From: Hymenobacter armeniacus
GTDB lineage: Bacteria > Bacteroidota > Bacteroidia > Cytophagales > Hymenobacteraceae
Direction: 5' to 3'
Length of the DNA stretch: 64,000 nt
Assembly (NCBI RefSeq): GCF_014699055.1
Contig: NZ_JACXAC010000004.1
Span: forward strand, 620,001-684,000
Shown: positions 43,508 to 55,109 of the stretch, piece by piece
Layout of the letters: every line of letters starts with the position of its first letter
Numbering within the stretch: position 1 is the first letter of the stretch
Notes under the pieces: generated by a model
Told to the model about the DNA's origin: nothing
Database searches by the model: none
What the model saw: the letters and a program-made list of their open reading frames with translations, nothing else
Translations under genes and position numbers: made by a program

Positions 43508-44107
43508 ATGCGACACGGAAGAAAAGTTAACCAACTGGGCCGTACTACCGCCCACCGCCACGCGATGCTGTCGAACATGGCTTCGTCGCTCATCCTGCAC
43601 AAGCGTCTGACGACGACGGTGGCCAAAGCCAAAGCCCTGCGCAAGTACGTGGAGCCGATGCTGACCAAGTCGAAAGAAGACACGACGCACTCGCGTCGAA
43701 TGGTGTTTGCTGCCTTGCAGGACAAAGAGTCGATTAAGGAGCTGTTTGGCAACATTTCGAGCAAAATTGCGAACCGTCCCGGTGGCTATACCCGCATCCT
43801 GAAGCTGAGCGATACCCGTCTGGGCGACAACGCCGACATGTGCGTGATTGAACTGGTGGACTTCAACGAAACCCTGATTGAGTCGAAGCAGGCGGCTGCT
43901 GATAAAGCTGCTGGCACTACCCGTCGTTCGCGTCGTGGTGGCAAGAAAGCTGCTGGCGATGCCGCTACTTCGGCTACCGAAGTGAAAGGCGAAGCTGTTG
44001 CTCCGAATGCTGTAGTTGAGCAGTCGGCTCCGGCTGATACGGCCACCGAAACCGTGAAAGATGGCGAGAGCCGCGAAGAGGCTAAGGCTGACGAGGCTGG
44101 TGCTTAA
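43508..44107 (+). CDS. rplQ: Ribosomal protein L17 with long C-terminal tail
   Basis: Large-subunit protein near the tunnel exit. The core [20 protein letters not shown] and [16 protein letters not shown] is standard and ends near residue 125. The remaining about 70 residues are a basic then acidic Ala-rich tail ([13 protein letters not shown], later [13 protein letters not shown]), making 199 residues against about 120-130 in E. coli. Confidence 0.97.
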   Translation: MRHGRKVNQLGRTTAHRHAMLSNMASSLILHKRLTTTVAKAKALRKYVEPMLTKSKEDTTHSRRMVFAALQDKESIKELFGNISSKIANRPGGYTRILKLSDTRLGDNADMCVIELVDFNETLIESKQAAADKAAGTTRRSRRGGKKAAGDAATSATEVKGEAVAPNAVVEQSAPADTATETVKDGESREEAKADEAGA

Positions 44108-44131
44108 TTCGTAGCAGTTGCTGAAAAGAAG

Positions 44132-44166
44132 AAAGGGACGCTCCGCGAAGGGCGTCCCTTTTTTGT
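44132..44166 (+). terminator. Intrinsic terminator after rplQ
   Basis: AAGGGACGC pairs with GCGTCCCTT, followed by TTTTTTG. It ends the ribosomal block. Confidence 0.9.
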
Positions 44167-44265
44167 TTTAAGGAAGCACCCTTTTTCTGTACCGCGTAGC
44201 TCTCCTAAACGCGTAGCGGGCGGCGGTTTTACTTGGCCAAAGGTGCATATCCCAGCCGATTCGCG

Positions 44266-44273
44266 TACGTTTG
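44266..44273 (+). promoter_or_regulatory. Candidate -7 box for eno
   Basis: TACGTTTG matches TAnnTTTG exactly, 33 bases ahead of the eno ATG. No TTG lies at 19-21 bases upstream. An 8-bp direct repeat CGCGTAGC (44193-44200, 44210-44217) lies further upstream and could be an operator. Confidence 0.5.
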
Positions 44274-44285
44274 CAGCAACTTTAA

Positions 44286-45578
<1,293 letters not shown>

Positions 45579-45596
45579 GGAATCCTCTCGGGTAAC

Positions 45597-45640
45597 AACA
45601 GAACGGCCGGTTTTGCGTGAGCGAAGCCGGCCGTTCTGTT
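45597..45640 (+). terminator. 14-bp hairpin after eno
   Basis: AACAGAACGGCCGG (45597-45610) pairs perfectly with CCGGCCGTTCTGTT (45627-45640) around a 16-base loop. The overlapping TATCTTTA at 45639 may be a -7 box for the next gene. Confidence 0.7.
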
Positions 45641-45652
45641 ATCTTTACCCTG

Positions 45653-45967
45653 ATGCAACTACCCTCGTTTATCGGTCCGATGCTGCGCGTGTTCCGCAGC
45701 TTTTATTTCCTCACTGGGATGGGCTTTCTGGTGTGGATGTTGGTGTTTGACGCCAACGACCTGGGCAAGCAGTTCGACATCTACCGCAAGTGGCAGGAGC
45801 TGCGCAACGAGAAGCAGTACTACCTCGACAACATTGAGGTGGTGAAGAAGGAGCGGGCCGAATTGATGAGCTCGCCGGCGCTGCTGGAGAAATTTGCGCG
45901 GGAGAAATACCTCATGAAGCGGCCCGGCGAGGACGTATTCGTGCTGGTACCCGCTACCGAGGAGTAG
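45653..45967 (+). CDS. Septum formation initiator (FtsB/DivIC-like) protein
   Basis: A 104-residue bitopic membrane protein: one span (about residues 10-32), then a coiled coil (LRNEKQYYLDNIEVVKKERAEL) and the terminal block FAREKYLMKRPGEDVFVLV, typical of the FtsB/DivIC family that links cell-division proteins in the periplasm. I prefer the ATG at 45653 over the GTG at 45617. Following eno is a common arrangement for ftsB in bacteria. Confidence 0.85.
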   Translation: MQLPSFIGPMLRVFRSFYFLTGMGFLVWMLVFDANDLGKQFDIYRKWQELRNEKQYYLDNIEVVKKERAELMSSPALLEKFAREKYLMKRPGEDVFVLVPATEE

Positions 45968-46022
45968 GCGACCAACGGACTCGCTACGGCGCGTCTGCGC
46001 CGAAATGGCCGTACTTTAGGCC

Positions 46023-46511
46023 ATGCAAGCACACAAAAAAGCGCTGTTGATGGCGGGGCTGCTGGCGGCGGCCTGCGGGTGGGCAGGCGCCCATGAAACC
46101 CCGAAGCCCGCTGCAGCGCCGCATCAGAGCCAAGCCCAGGCGGCTCACCAATTTTTGCGGGCCGTGCTGCGGGCTGACTATTCGGCGGCCTACCGGCGGC
46201 TGGCGCCGGAAGTGCAGCATACCATCAGCCTGGCCCGGTTTGAGGCATCGGCCCGGCCGCTGTGGCGCAGCGGGCATAAACACCGGCAGGCTATTGAGCT
46301 ATATAAGCTGGGCGTGCGGCTAGGCGATGGCGGGGCCTCGCGACTTTTTTACGCATTTTCCTTCGCTGCTGACTCCGCTATTAAACCACCGCCGGTGCTA
46401 TTGGAAGTAACGTTTCGGGACACTGCATCGCGGGCAGTGCTGGGGTTTGGTCTGCGGCCCAGCATACCGTCAAAGCCGGCCAAGCCATTAATGACACCTC
46501 GGAAACGCTAA
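46023..46511 (+). CDS. Small secreted hypothetical protein
   Basis: A 162-residue protein with a signal peptide (KKALLMAGLLAAACGWAGAHE). The mature part has AAHQFLRAVLRADYSAAYRRLAPEV, resembling the first helices of NTF2-like or DUF3887-like domains. I cannot assign a family firmly. The C-terminus is basic. Confidence 0.65.
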   Translation: MQAHKKALLMAGLLAAACGWAGAHETPKPAAAPHQSQAQAAHQFLRAVLRADYSAAYRRLAPEVQHTISLARFEASARPLWRSGHKHRQAIELYKLGVRLGDGGASRLFYAFSFAADSAIKPPPVLLEVTFRDTASRAVLGFGLRPSIPSKPAKPLMTPRKR

Positions 46512-46564
46512 ATAAGCCTGATTAGCGTGGGTTCCAAGATGGGCGGCTTAGAACTACACTAACG

Positions 46565-46584
46565 GCACAAAACATTTTTTGTGC
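46565..46584. terminator. Palindromic terminator between converging genes
   Basis: GCACAAAA pairs with TTTTGTGC around CATT, with T-richness on the right side. It lies between the ends of the 46023 gene and the minus-strand ligase-like gene. Confidence 0.55.
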
Positions 46585-46606
46585 TTGGTTGTGCTGAAAG
46601 CGGTAG

Positions 46607-47956
46607 TCAAGCGGCTGGGTCGGGAGCAGGCAACAGCGTGGGAGCAGCAGGCTTGGCTCCGGGCGGCATGGCCGCGCGGCCGTAGTAGCGCTGCAGGCCC
46701 ACCGCCAGCCAGAACAGCACTATCACGCGGGGCTCCTGCCAGAAATCCTGCGTGAAGGAGTGCAACAGGAAAAACACCAGGTACACCGTGAAGCCCACCT
46801 GAGCCGGTGTCTGCCGCCAGCGAAACACCCACTTTAGCTGCCGTAGCACGAGGTAGCCCAGCAGCAGCACGCCGGTGAGAAAGCCCAGCGCGCCCGACTC
46901 AGCCAGCCAGTCGAGGTAGAGGTTGTGCGCGTTCATGCGGCGCAGGGTGGGGGTGTAGTTGGGATGCTCGGGGTCGTGGCGCACGAAGTCGAGGTAGCGG
47001 TCGGGGAACGTGCCCGGGCCCACGCCCACCACGGGCTCTTGCTGAAAGAGCGAGAGGCTGTAAACCCAGCGGCTCATGCGCTCGGCATTCGACTCGTTGG
47101 TTGAAGAGAAGTCGCTCACCGAACCCAGCTCGTGCAGCAAGTCGGTTTTGGTGCGGGTGAAGGGGTGGGGGTGAACCATGTGGATGACCTGCCAGGCCCC
47201 GAGGATGAAGCCGGTGGCCACGGCCCACGGCAGCAGCAGCCGAACGCCCGCCTCACGCCCCGAAAATGCCAGCAGCAGCAACGCCTGCGCCAGCAGCGAG
47301 ATGTAAGACGCCCGCGAGTAGGAAAACGCCACCACCATGAGCACGCCCGTGAGCGCAGCTGTGACCGCGAAGCGGCCGCGTTGGCTTTGGGCCCGCGGGT
47401 GGAACAGCAGCGCCATGTTGAGCAGCAGCACCAAGGGCTCGAGCAGCACCGTGAGGTTGGTGTGGCCGTGCTCGAGGAAGGGCTGGGCAATCATGTACGA
47501 AATGGTGTAGGAAATGCCCACCACTGCGTGACGCGCCAATGCATATGCCACTAAGATGCCGGTGCCCAACGCCAGTGCCCCCAGCGCCCGAAACCACTCG
47601 GCGCGCTCGAGACGTAGCACGCGCTGCACGCCGTAGCCGAACAGGGCGTAGAGCAGCACGGCCGCGAAGTACTTGGCCGACACCAGCGGCGCGCTGGAAA
47701 ACACGGTAGACAAAAACAGCGCGCCAAAATGCAGCCCGATAAGCTTATCGAGCCGGCGCGCGGTGCGCGGCCAGGGCACCCAGCCCGCCAGCAGCCCCAG
47801 CCCCAGCACGCCCACCGTGAGGGCCATTAGCGGCTCTGAAGCCACCATCAGCCCAAAGCGCCAACGCTCCGAAAACCAGTCGACCGAGAGCGGCAGGCTG
47901 GCCAGCGAAACATAGAACAGGCCCAGCAACAGCGAGCGAAAACGCGAAGAATCCAT
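46607..47956 (-). CDS. O-antigen-ligase-like (Wzy_C family) membrane protein
   Basis: A 449-residue polytopic protein with about 11 hydrophobic spans. The family's periplasmic loop is visible: SRWVYSLSLFQQEPVVGVGPG and MNAHNLYLDWLAESGALGFL, where the His-Asn pair matches the ligase motif. FSYSRASYISLLAQALLLLAF fits the mid-membrane Arg-containing motif. I use the ATG at 47956 rather than the GTG at 47977. The gene is downstream of the Hsp70 gene by 44 bases and probably shares its message. Glycan substrate unknown. Confidence 0.82.
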   Translation of the reverse strand: MDSSRFRSLLLGLFYVSLASLPLSVDWFSERWRFGLMVASEPLMALTVGVLGLGLLAGWVPWPRTARRLDKLIGLHFGALFLSTVFSSAPLVSAKYFAAVLLYALFGYGVQRVLRLERAEWFRALGALALGTGILVAYALARHAVVGISYTISYMIAQPFLEHGHTNLTVLLEPLVLLLNMALLFHPRAQSQRGRFAVTAALTGVLMVVAFSYSRASYISLLAQALLLLAFSGREAGVRLLLPWAVATGFILGAWQVIHMVHPHPFTRTKTDLLHELGSVSDFSSTNESNAERMSRWVYSLSLFQQEPVVGVGPGTFPDRYLDFVRHDPEHPNYTPTLRRMNAHNLYLDWLAESGALGFLTGVLLLGYLVLRQLKWVFRWRQTPAQVGFTVYLVFFLLHSFTQDFWQEPRVIVLFWLAVGLQRYYGRAAMPPGAKPAAPTLLPAPDPAA

Positions 47957-48000
47957 GCGGAAAAAATAGTGCACCACCCGGGCGCAACGAGGTGTCGGGG

Positions 48001-49872
<1,872 letters not shown>

Positions 49873-50183
49873 ATAAAGGAGGGGCCCGCGGTGGCGCGGG
49901 CCCGGAGGAAATAAAAAAATAACGCCGGCTGGCGCCAATACAAAAGTAGCCCCTAAACAGGCCCGGGCTGGAAATGATGCAACCGGGAGCGGCCGGCTAT
50001 TTACAATGCCTGAATTTTATTCGAAGATTTTGATATTATTTCAAACCAAAACGATTGTAGGGCTCGTAAGGAAAGGACAAATGCTGTAAACATTTGGGAA
50101 TCCGAAATATCCGGCCGATACGGTGGCAGGTGTTCAGGCTCCGCATTGCCTATTTTTTCACCTTTTCCTTTCACGCTTTTTAC
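49873..50183. promoter_or_regulatory. Divergent region between hscA and the DUF4331 gene
   Basis: On the minus strand, GGGCCCGCG pairs perfectly with CGCGGGCCC around a 4-base loop (49882-49903), 10 bases ahead of the hscA-like ATG. Beyond it a TACTTTTG box (49941-49948) matches TAnnTTTG, without a clear TTG at 19-21 bases. The plus side towards 50184 is AT-rich and shows no exact promoter box. No gene is seen in these 311 bases. Confidence 0.55.
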
Positions 50184-52358
50184 ATGAAAAACCTGCTTAC
50201 TCGTCCCCTGTTCCACGTTGCTCTGCTCGCAACTTCGGTGGGAGGGATGTTGGCCTGGAGTGGCCAACACAACACGCTGGAGGCCTCGAGCCACCGCGAA
50301 GCCCCGCTCATCGCCGACGACCCGCTGGCCGATAACACCGACCTCTACGCCTTCCGCAGCCCCGAATTTCCGGGCAACGACGCGAACGCCGCTGTTACCA
50401 TCATCGCCAACTATATTCCGCTGGAACTGCCCCAGGGCGGTCCCAACTACAACACGTTTGGCGAGAACGTGCGCTACGAAATCCACATCAAGAACGGCAC
50501 GGCCGGCAATGCCGGCGACGACATTACGTACCGTTTCACCTTCACCCGCACCAACCAGGACCCGACCACCTTCTTTAACATCCGGTTGGGGCAGCAGAAC
50601 CTGAAAACCACCTACATCTGCGAAAAAAGCACGGGTGGTGGGGCATTCAGCACCATCGTAAGCAATGGCATTGTGCCGCCGCCCAATGTAGGGCCGCGTT
50701 CCATTACCAGCGCGGCCGGTTTGAACACCACCTACGCCACGCTGATGACTAACGCCATCCAGACGCTCGCCGATGGTACCAAAATATTCTGCGGTCCCAC
50801 CGATGACCCGTTCTTCGCCGACTTGGGCGGCATTTTCGACCTGGGCGGCATCCGTGCTCCCGGCTCGGCCCGCGACGGCCTGGCCCGCAAAAACACCCAC
50901 GCCATCGCCATGCAGATTCCGGTGTCGTTGCTGAAGAAGGCCAGCGCCCCGGCTCTGACCGGCACCACCAACATTCTCGATTCTAACTACATCATTGGCG
51001 TGTGGGCCTCGGCCAGTCGTCCTTCTACTCGCGTGCTGTCGGCTACGGGGGCCGCGCCCACTACTTCGGGCAATTACGTGCAGGTGTCGCGCATCGGCAT
51101 GCCGCTGCTGAACGAAGTCATTAACCCCATTGGGGCCAAAGATGCCTGGAACGCGGGCTCGCCCTACGCCGAGGTGGCCGCCACCGACGATTACCTCTCG
51201 AACCCCGAGTTGGGCCTGTACATGGCCGACAACGTGCCCGTGGCCCCCACGGCGCCCAAGCCTGCTGGCCAGACCTACTACGGCGAAGCCGTGCCCGGCC
51301 TGGGTCCGCTGCGCATTCAATCGAAGTCGCTGGCTGGCCAGGCCCTGCTGGGCGGCTCGTCTTTCGCTGGTTTCGACTTCCGCAACGGCGCGGCTGGCGT
51401 GAGCGCCCTGGCCGGCACGCCTCTGGTGGCCGGCACGGCCCTGGCCCCATTGGCCAGCGGCGGCTACGGCGAGTACCTGCTGCGCCCGGGCAAGCCCCGC
51501 TCGGTTGATATCCTGCCCATCTTCCACACCGGTGTGCCGAACGCTATTCCCTACCAGTTGGCAACTGGCAAAGCCGGCAACCCGCTGGCTGCTGGTAAGC
51601 CTTTCATCAACAACTTCCTGCTGGTGGGGGCCTCGGCCAGCAACCCCGGCGGCGACATGTTGCGCTTGAACATGGCCGTGCAGCCTACTGCTCGTAACTC
51701 GGCTGATTTTAGCTCCGACGGCTTGTTGGCTGCCGCTGTACTCGGGCTCACCGATAGCCGGTACAATGCCAGTAATGCGCTGCAAGCCATTCCGAATATG
51801 GACGGCTTCCCCAATGGCCGCCGTCTGGAGGATGACGTGACCCGCATTGAGTTGAAAGCCGTTGGTGGCGTGGTATTGGCCGCCATTGGCCTGTGGTACG
51901 ACGACTACACGCCTTCGTCGACGAACCCCGTGACCGCCCAGTTGGGCCGCGTGCTTGGCTTCAACGCCGGCGTCAGCGCCAACGACACCACGTTCCGCGC
52001 TTCCTTCCCCTATGTGCAGACGCCGTGGAGCGGCACCAATGCCCAGCGCGTGGCCCTGGCCCAGCGCTCGGCCGGCCTCGGCCTCTCGCCCAACCTGACC
52101 GTGGCCCAGGCTTTCCCGAACCCCTTCGTGGACCGCACCACCCTGCACTTCGAACTGCCCACCCGCGGCACCTTGAGCCTCGTGATTAGCGACGCTGCCG
52201 GCCGCCGCGTGGCCACCGTAGCCAAGGACAAAGCGTTTGCCCAAGGCGTGAACGAACTGACCTGGACGCCGGGCCGCGACGTGGCCCCCGGCCAGTACAT
52301 TGCCACTCTGTACAACGGCAGCACGGTAGTGCAGTCGGTGCGCATCGAGCGCCAATAA
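50184..52358 (+). CDS. DUF4331 protein with T9SS C-terminal sorting domain
   Basis: A 724-residue secreted protein. The start at 50184 gives signal peptide MKNLLTRPLFHVALLATSVGG. The mature part begins with the DUF4331 hallmark SSHREAPLIADDPLADNTDLYAF. The last 80 residues (VAQAFPNPFVDRTTLHFELP to the end) form a type A sorting domain for T9SS export to the surface. Role unknown; the conserved Ser-His-Arg-Glu and Asp residues could bind metal, which is speculation. A terminator follows, then the TPR and HupE-like genes. Confidence 0.88.
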   Translation: MKNLLTRPLFHVALLATSVGGMLAWSGQHNTLEASSHREAPLIADDPLADNTDLYAFRSPEFPGNDANAAVTIIANYIPLELPQGGPNYNTFGENVRYEIHIKNGTAGNAGDDITYRFTFTRTNQDPTTFFNIRLGQQNLKTTYICEKSTGGGAFSTIVSNGIVPPPNVGPRSITSAAGLNTTYATLMTNAIQTLADGTKIFCGPTDDPFFADLGGIFDLGGIRAPGSARDGLARKNTHAIAMQIPVSLLKKASAPALTGTTNILDSNYIIGVWASASRPSTRVLSATGAAPTTSGNYVQVSRIGMPLLNEVINPIGAKDAWNAGSPYAEVAATDDYLSNPELGLYMADNVPVAPTAPKPAGQTYYGEAVPGLGPLRIQSKSLAGQALLGGSSFAGFDFRNGAAGVSALAGTPLVAGTALAPLASGGYGEYLLRPGKPRSVDILPIFHTGVPNAIPYQLATGKAGNPLAAGKPFINNFLLVGASASNPGGDMLRLNMAVQPTARNSADFSSDGLLAAAVLGLTDSRYNASNALQAIPNMDGFPNGRRLEDDVTRIELKAVGGVVLAAIGLWYDDYTPSSTNPVTAQLGRVLGFNAGVSANDTTFRASFPYVQTPWSGTNAQRVALAQRSAGLGLSPNLTVAQAFPNPFVDRTTLHFELPTRGTLSLVISDAAGRRVATVAKDKAFAQGVNELTWTPGRDVAPGQYIATLYNGSTVVQSVRIERQ

Positions 52359-52388
52359 TCGGAGTCAGATTTCTCTGACCGCTGAATG

Positions 52389-52434
52389 AAGAGCCGCCGT
52401 TAGGTCCCGTGATGGGCTGGCGGCGGCTCTTTTT
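52389..52434 (+). terminator. Intrinsic terminator after the DUF4331 gene
   Basis: AAGAGCCGCCG pairs with CGGCGGCTCTT around a 21-base loop, followed by TTT. Confidence 0.8.
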
Positions 52435-52485
52435 CGGTGACGGCTTGCCGGGCCTTACCTTGTTGCCAATTGACTTTCTGCGCTT

Positions 52486-53814
52486 GTGAAAAAGTATCTA
52501 TACCCAAGTTTGCTGCTGGTATTTGGGCTCCTGGCCCTTGCCATCTTCGTTTTTAAGAAACCCGCCGTGCGCACGCCCGAGCTCAAGGAGCGCCACGGCG
52601 ACCTGGCCGCTGGTGGCGAGTGGCTGAACACCAAAGCCGCCATCGAGGGCCTGTTAGCCAAGCTGCGCCAAAACCCCGCCGACCACAAAAGCCGCCTGCT
52701 CCTGGCCCAGGCCTACATGCAGGAAGCCCGCGTGACCGGCGACCACCCCTACTACGACGGCGCGGCCATGGAGCTGCTGGAAGAAGTGCTCCAGGCCGGG
52801 CCCGAGAACTTCGAGGCGCTGTGCTGCAAGGCCTCGCTCAGCCTCACGCAGCACCATTTTGCCCAGGGCCTGGGCATTGCCGAACAAGCCCGGCAGCTCA
52901 ACCCCAACAGCGGCTTCGTGTACGGCCTGCTGACGGACGCCAACGTGGAAATGGGCCACTACGAGGAAGCCATTAAGATGGCCGACAAAATGAACGAGCT
53001 GCGGCCTGACCTGCCGGCGTATGCCCGCGTGAGCTACCTGCGCGAGATTTATGGCGACGTGCCGGGCGCCATTCAGGCCATGGACATGGCCGTGAAAGCC
53101 GGCTACATTGGCCTGGAGCAAACCGAGTGGACCCGCGTGGCCCTGGGCCACCTCCACGAGATAAGCGGCGACACGGCCCGGGCCCGCGGCTACTACCTCA
53201 TGGCGCTGGCGGCCCGCCCCGGCTATGCCTACGCCCTGGCCGGCATGGGGCGCATGGCCGCGGCGCGGCGCGACTACGCCACCGCCATCAGGTATTACCA
53301 GCAGGCCCGCGGCCTGGTGAAAGACTACGCTTTTGCCGATGAGCTGACCGACCTGTACCGCCTGAACGGCCAGCCCAGCGAAGCCCAAAAAATGGCCAAA
53401 GAGTCGATTGCGATGCTGGCCAGCGCCGCCCAGGAGGCCGATGACAACGAGCAGATGGGCCACTACGCCGACCGCGAGCTGGCCTACGCCTACCTCAAAA
53501 CCAACGAACTGGACAAGGCGCTGGAGCACGCCAAAATTGAGTACGGCCGTCGCCCCGACAACATTGACGTGAACGAAACCATGGCCTGGGTGCTCTACAA
53601 GCGCGGCCAATACGCCGAGGCCCAGAAATACATGCAGGTGGCCCGCCGCACCGGCTCCAAAAACCCGGTGCTGCTGGCCCGCGCCGGCCTCATCCTCAGC
53701 AAGCTGGGCAAAACGGCGGAAGGCCAGGCGCTGATTGAAAACTCCCTGAAAACTGCCCCCTACCTCAACCCCGACGTGGAAGCCGAGGGCAAAAGACTGT
53801 TGGCCGTCCGCTGA
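52486..53814 (+). CDS. Membrane-anchored TPR protein
   Basis: A 442-residue protein with an N-terminal membrane segment (YLYPSLLLVFGLLALAIFVF, residues 4-23), then a helical array of about nine tetratricopeptide repeats facing the periplasm. Examples are SRLLLAQAYMQEARVTG, AMELLEEVLQAGPENFEALC and AMAWVLYKRGQYAEAQKYM-like units near the end. The start codon is GTG. It ends one base before the HupE-like gene, so the two are translated together. Probably a scaffold partner of DUF4331 and HupE; function unknown. Confidence 0.85.
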   Translation: MKKYLYPSLLLVFGLLALAIFVFKKPAVRTPELKERHGDLAAGGEWLNTKAAIEGLLAKLRQNPADHKSRLLLAQAYMQEARVTGDHPYYDGAAMELLEEVLQAGPENFEALCCKASLSLTQHHFAQGLGIAEQARQLNPNSGFVYGLLTDANVEMGHYEEAIKMADKMNELRPDLPAYARVSYLREIYGDVPGAIQAMDMAVKAGYIGLEQTEWTRVALGHLHEISGDTARARGYYLMALAARPGYAYALAGMGRMAAARRDYATAIRYYQQARGLVKDYAFADELTDLYRLNGQPSEAQKMAKESIAMLASAAQEADDNEQMGHYADRELAYAYLKTNELDKALEHAKIEYGRRPDNIDVNETMAWVLYKRGQYAEAQKYMQVARRTGSKNPVLLARAGLILSKLGKTAEGQALIENSLKTAPYLNPDVEAEGKRLLAVR

Positions 53815-53815
53815 T

Positions 53816-54511
53816 ATGAAGCTTAATGCAGGAGCGTTTGCGGGCAGTAAGCGGGCGCGCCGCGCCGCGCTGGTGCTGCCTGCGCTCCTATGGCTGGCGC
53901 TGCCCGCGGCCGCGCACGTCCTGAACACGGACCTCTCGAAACTGTCGCGCACCGAGATACTGTGGACCTACTTGCAACTGGGCTTCACGCACATCATTCC
54001 GCTGGGGTTCGACCACATTCTCTTCATCATTAGTCTCTACATCTTGGAGCCGCGGCTCAAACCGGTGCTGCTGCAAGCCACGGCGTTTACGGTGGCGCAC
54101 TCCATCACGCTGGGATTGGCCATGTACGGGCTCATTCAGCCGCTGCCGGCCATCATCGAGCCCATTATCGCGCTGTCCATTCTATTTGTGGCCATCGAAA
54201 ACATCATCACCGACCGGCTCAACCCGTGGCGCGTGGCGGTGGTGTTTGGCTTTGGGCTGGTGCACGGCATGGGCTTCGCCAGCGCCCTCACCGGGCTGGG
54301 GCTGCCGCCAAAGGACTATTTCGGCTCGCTCATTTCCTTCAACGTGGGCGTGGAGGCCGGGCAGGTGGCCGTGATTCTGCTCTGCTGGGCGCTGGTGGGG
54401 CGCTGGGCGGCCGATAAAAGCTGGTACAAGCAGCGGGTGGTGGTGCCGGTATCGGTAGTTATCGGCCTGGTGGCGGCCTACTGGACCGTGGAGCGCGTGT
54501 TTTTTTCCTGA
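53816..54511 (+). CDS. HupE/UreJ-family membrane protein
   Basis: A 231-residue inner-membrane protein with a signal-like N-terminus (ALVLPALLWLALPAAAH) and about six spans. The family's metal-binding motifs are intact: FTHIIPLGFDHILFI, FTVAHSITLGLA and FGLVHGMGFASALTG. HupE and UreJ relatives transport nickel or cobalt for hydrogenase or urease; no such enzyme lies in the window. The metal is therefore open. Confidence 0.85.
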   Translation: MKLNAGAFAGSKRARRAALVLPALLWLALPAAAHVLNTDLSKLSRTEILWTYLQLGFTHIIPLGFDHILFIISLYILEPRLKPVLLQATAFTVAHSITLGLAMYGLIQPLPAIIEPIIALSILFVAIENIITDRLNPWRVAVVFGFGLVHGMGFASALTGLGLPPKDYFGSLISFNVGVEAGQVAVILLCWALVGRWAADKSWYKQRVVVPVSVVIGLVAAYWTVERVFFS

Positions 54512-54563
54512 TTTCCGGGCCTGCGTCCCGGGTTTGCCCTATTCATTTTTTTCGCCGTCGTCG

Positions 54564-54959
54564 ATGCTGCGCTCGTTGCTCGCTTTGCTGTTGCTGGCCA
54601 ACTACCTACTGGTGGTGGGCGCCGGCCTGGCGGTGCGCCGACCTGAAGCCCCGGCGTTTTCCGCCGCCCGGCCGTACGTGCACAGCCGGCACTGCCAGCA
54701 GCAGAACTACCTGCGCCTCGACTGCTTTGAGCAGTGCAACGGCGCGCAGCACGTGGCAAACGTGAAACTGCCCACCGGCACGGGCCTGCATTACCTGGCC
54801 CAACTCAAGGCGCTGGACGTGCACTGCGAGCTAGCCGGCCAGGTGAGCTGCGTGCGGCCATGTGCAGCGCCGGTTGCTGCTGAGAATGTGCCCGCTGGCC
54901 CAGTTGCCGAAGCGGCTGGCTTCGGGGGGTGCCATTCGCCACCGCCCCGCCGGGCATAA
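54564..54959 (+). CDS. Small secreted Cys/His-rich hypothetical protein
   Basis: A 131-residue protein with a signal peptide (MLRSLLALLLLANYLLVVGAGLA). The mature part holds seven cysteines and several histidines (HSRHCQQ, LDCFEQCNGAQH, VHCELAGQVSCVRPCAAP), an arrangement that could bind metal. I use ATG 54564, ahead of which the frame also opens at 54534. Between HupE and a TonB receptor on the same strand. Family not recognised. Confidence 0.65.
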   Translation: MLRSLLALLLLANYLLVVGAGLAVRRPEAPAFSAARPYVHSRHCQQQNYLRLDCFEQCNGAQHVANVKLPTGTGLHYLAQLKALDVHCELAGQVSCVRPCAAPVAAENVPAGPVAEAAGFGGCHSPPPRRA

Positions 54960-55109
54960 GTTGATGAGGAGCGTTGCGACCGGGCCAGGCCCGGCTCAGC
55001 ACCGCCGCGGTGTGCTGCCCCACGGGCAAGCGCGCCACTTCACCTTATTCTCGCATTGAAGCTGTGCAGGGGCCCAAAAGTGCCCCGCCGGCGTCGCATT
55101 CCCGGCGTT

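Noticed and set aside
50001-52355. 784-codon open frame on the minus strand opposite the DUF4331 gene
   Set aside because: It is a high-GC antisense shadow: composition is low-complexity Gly/Ala/Arg/His, it has no family motifs, and it spans the divergent promoter region.
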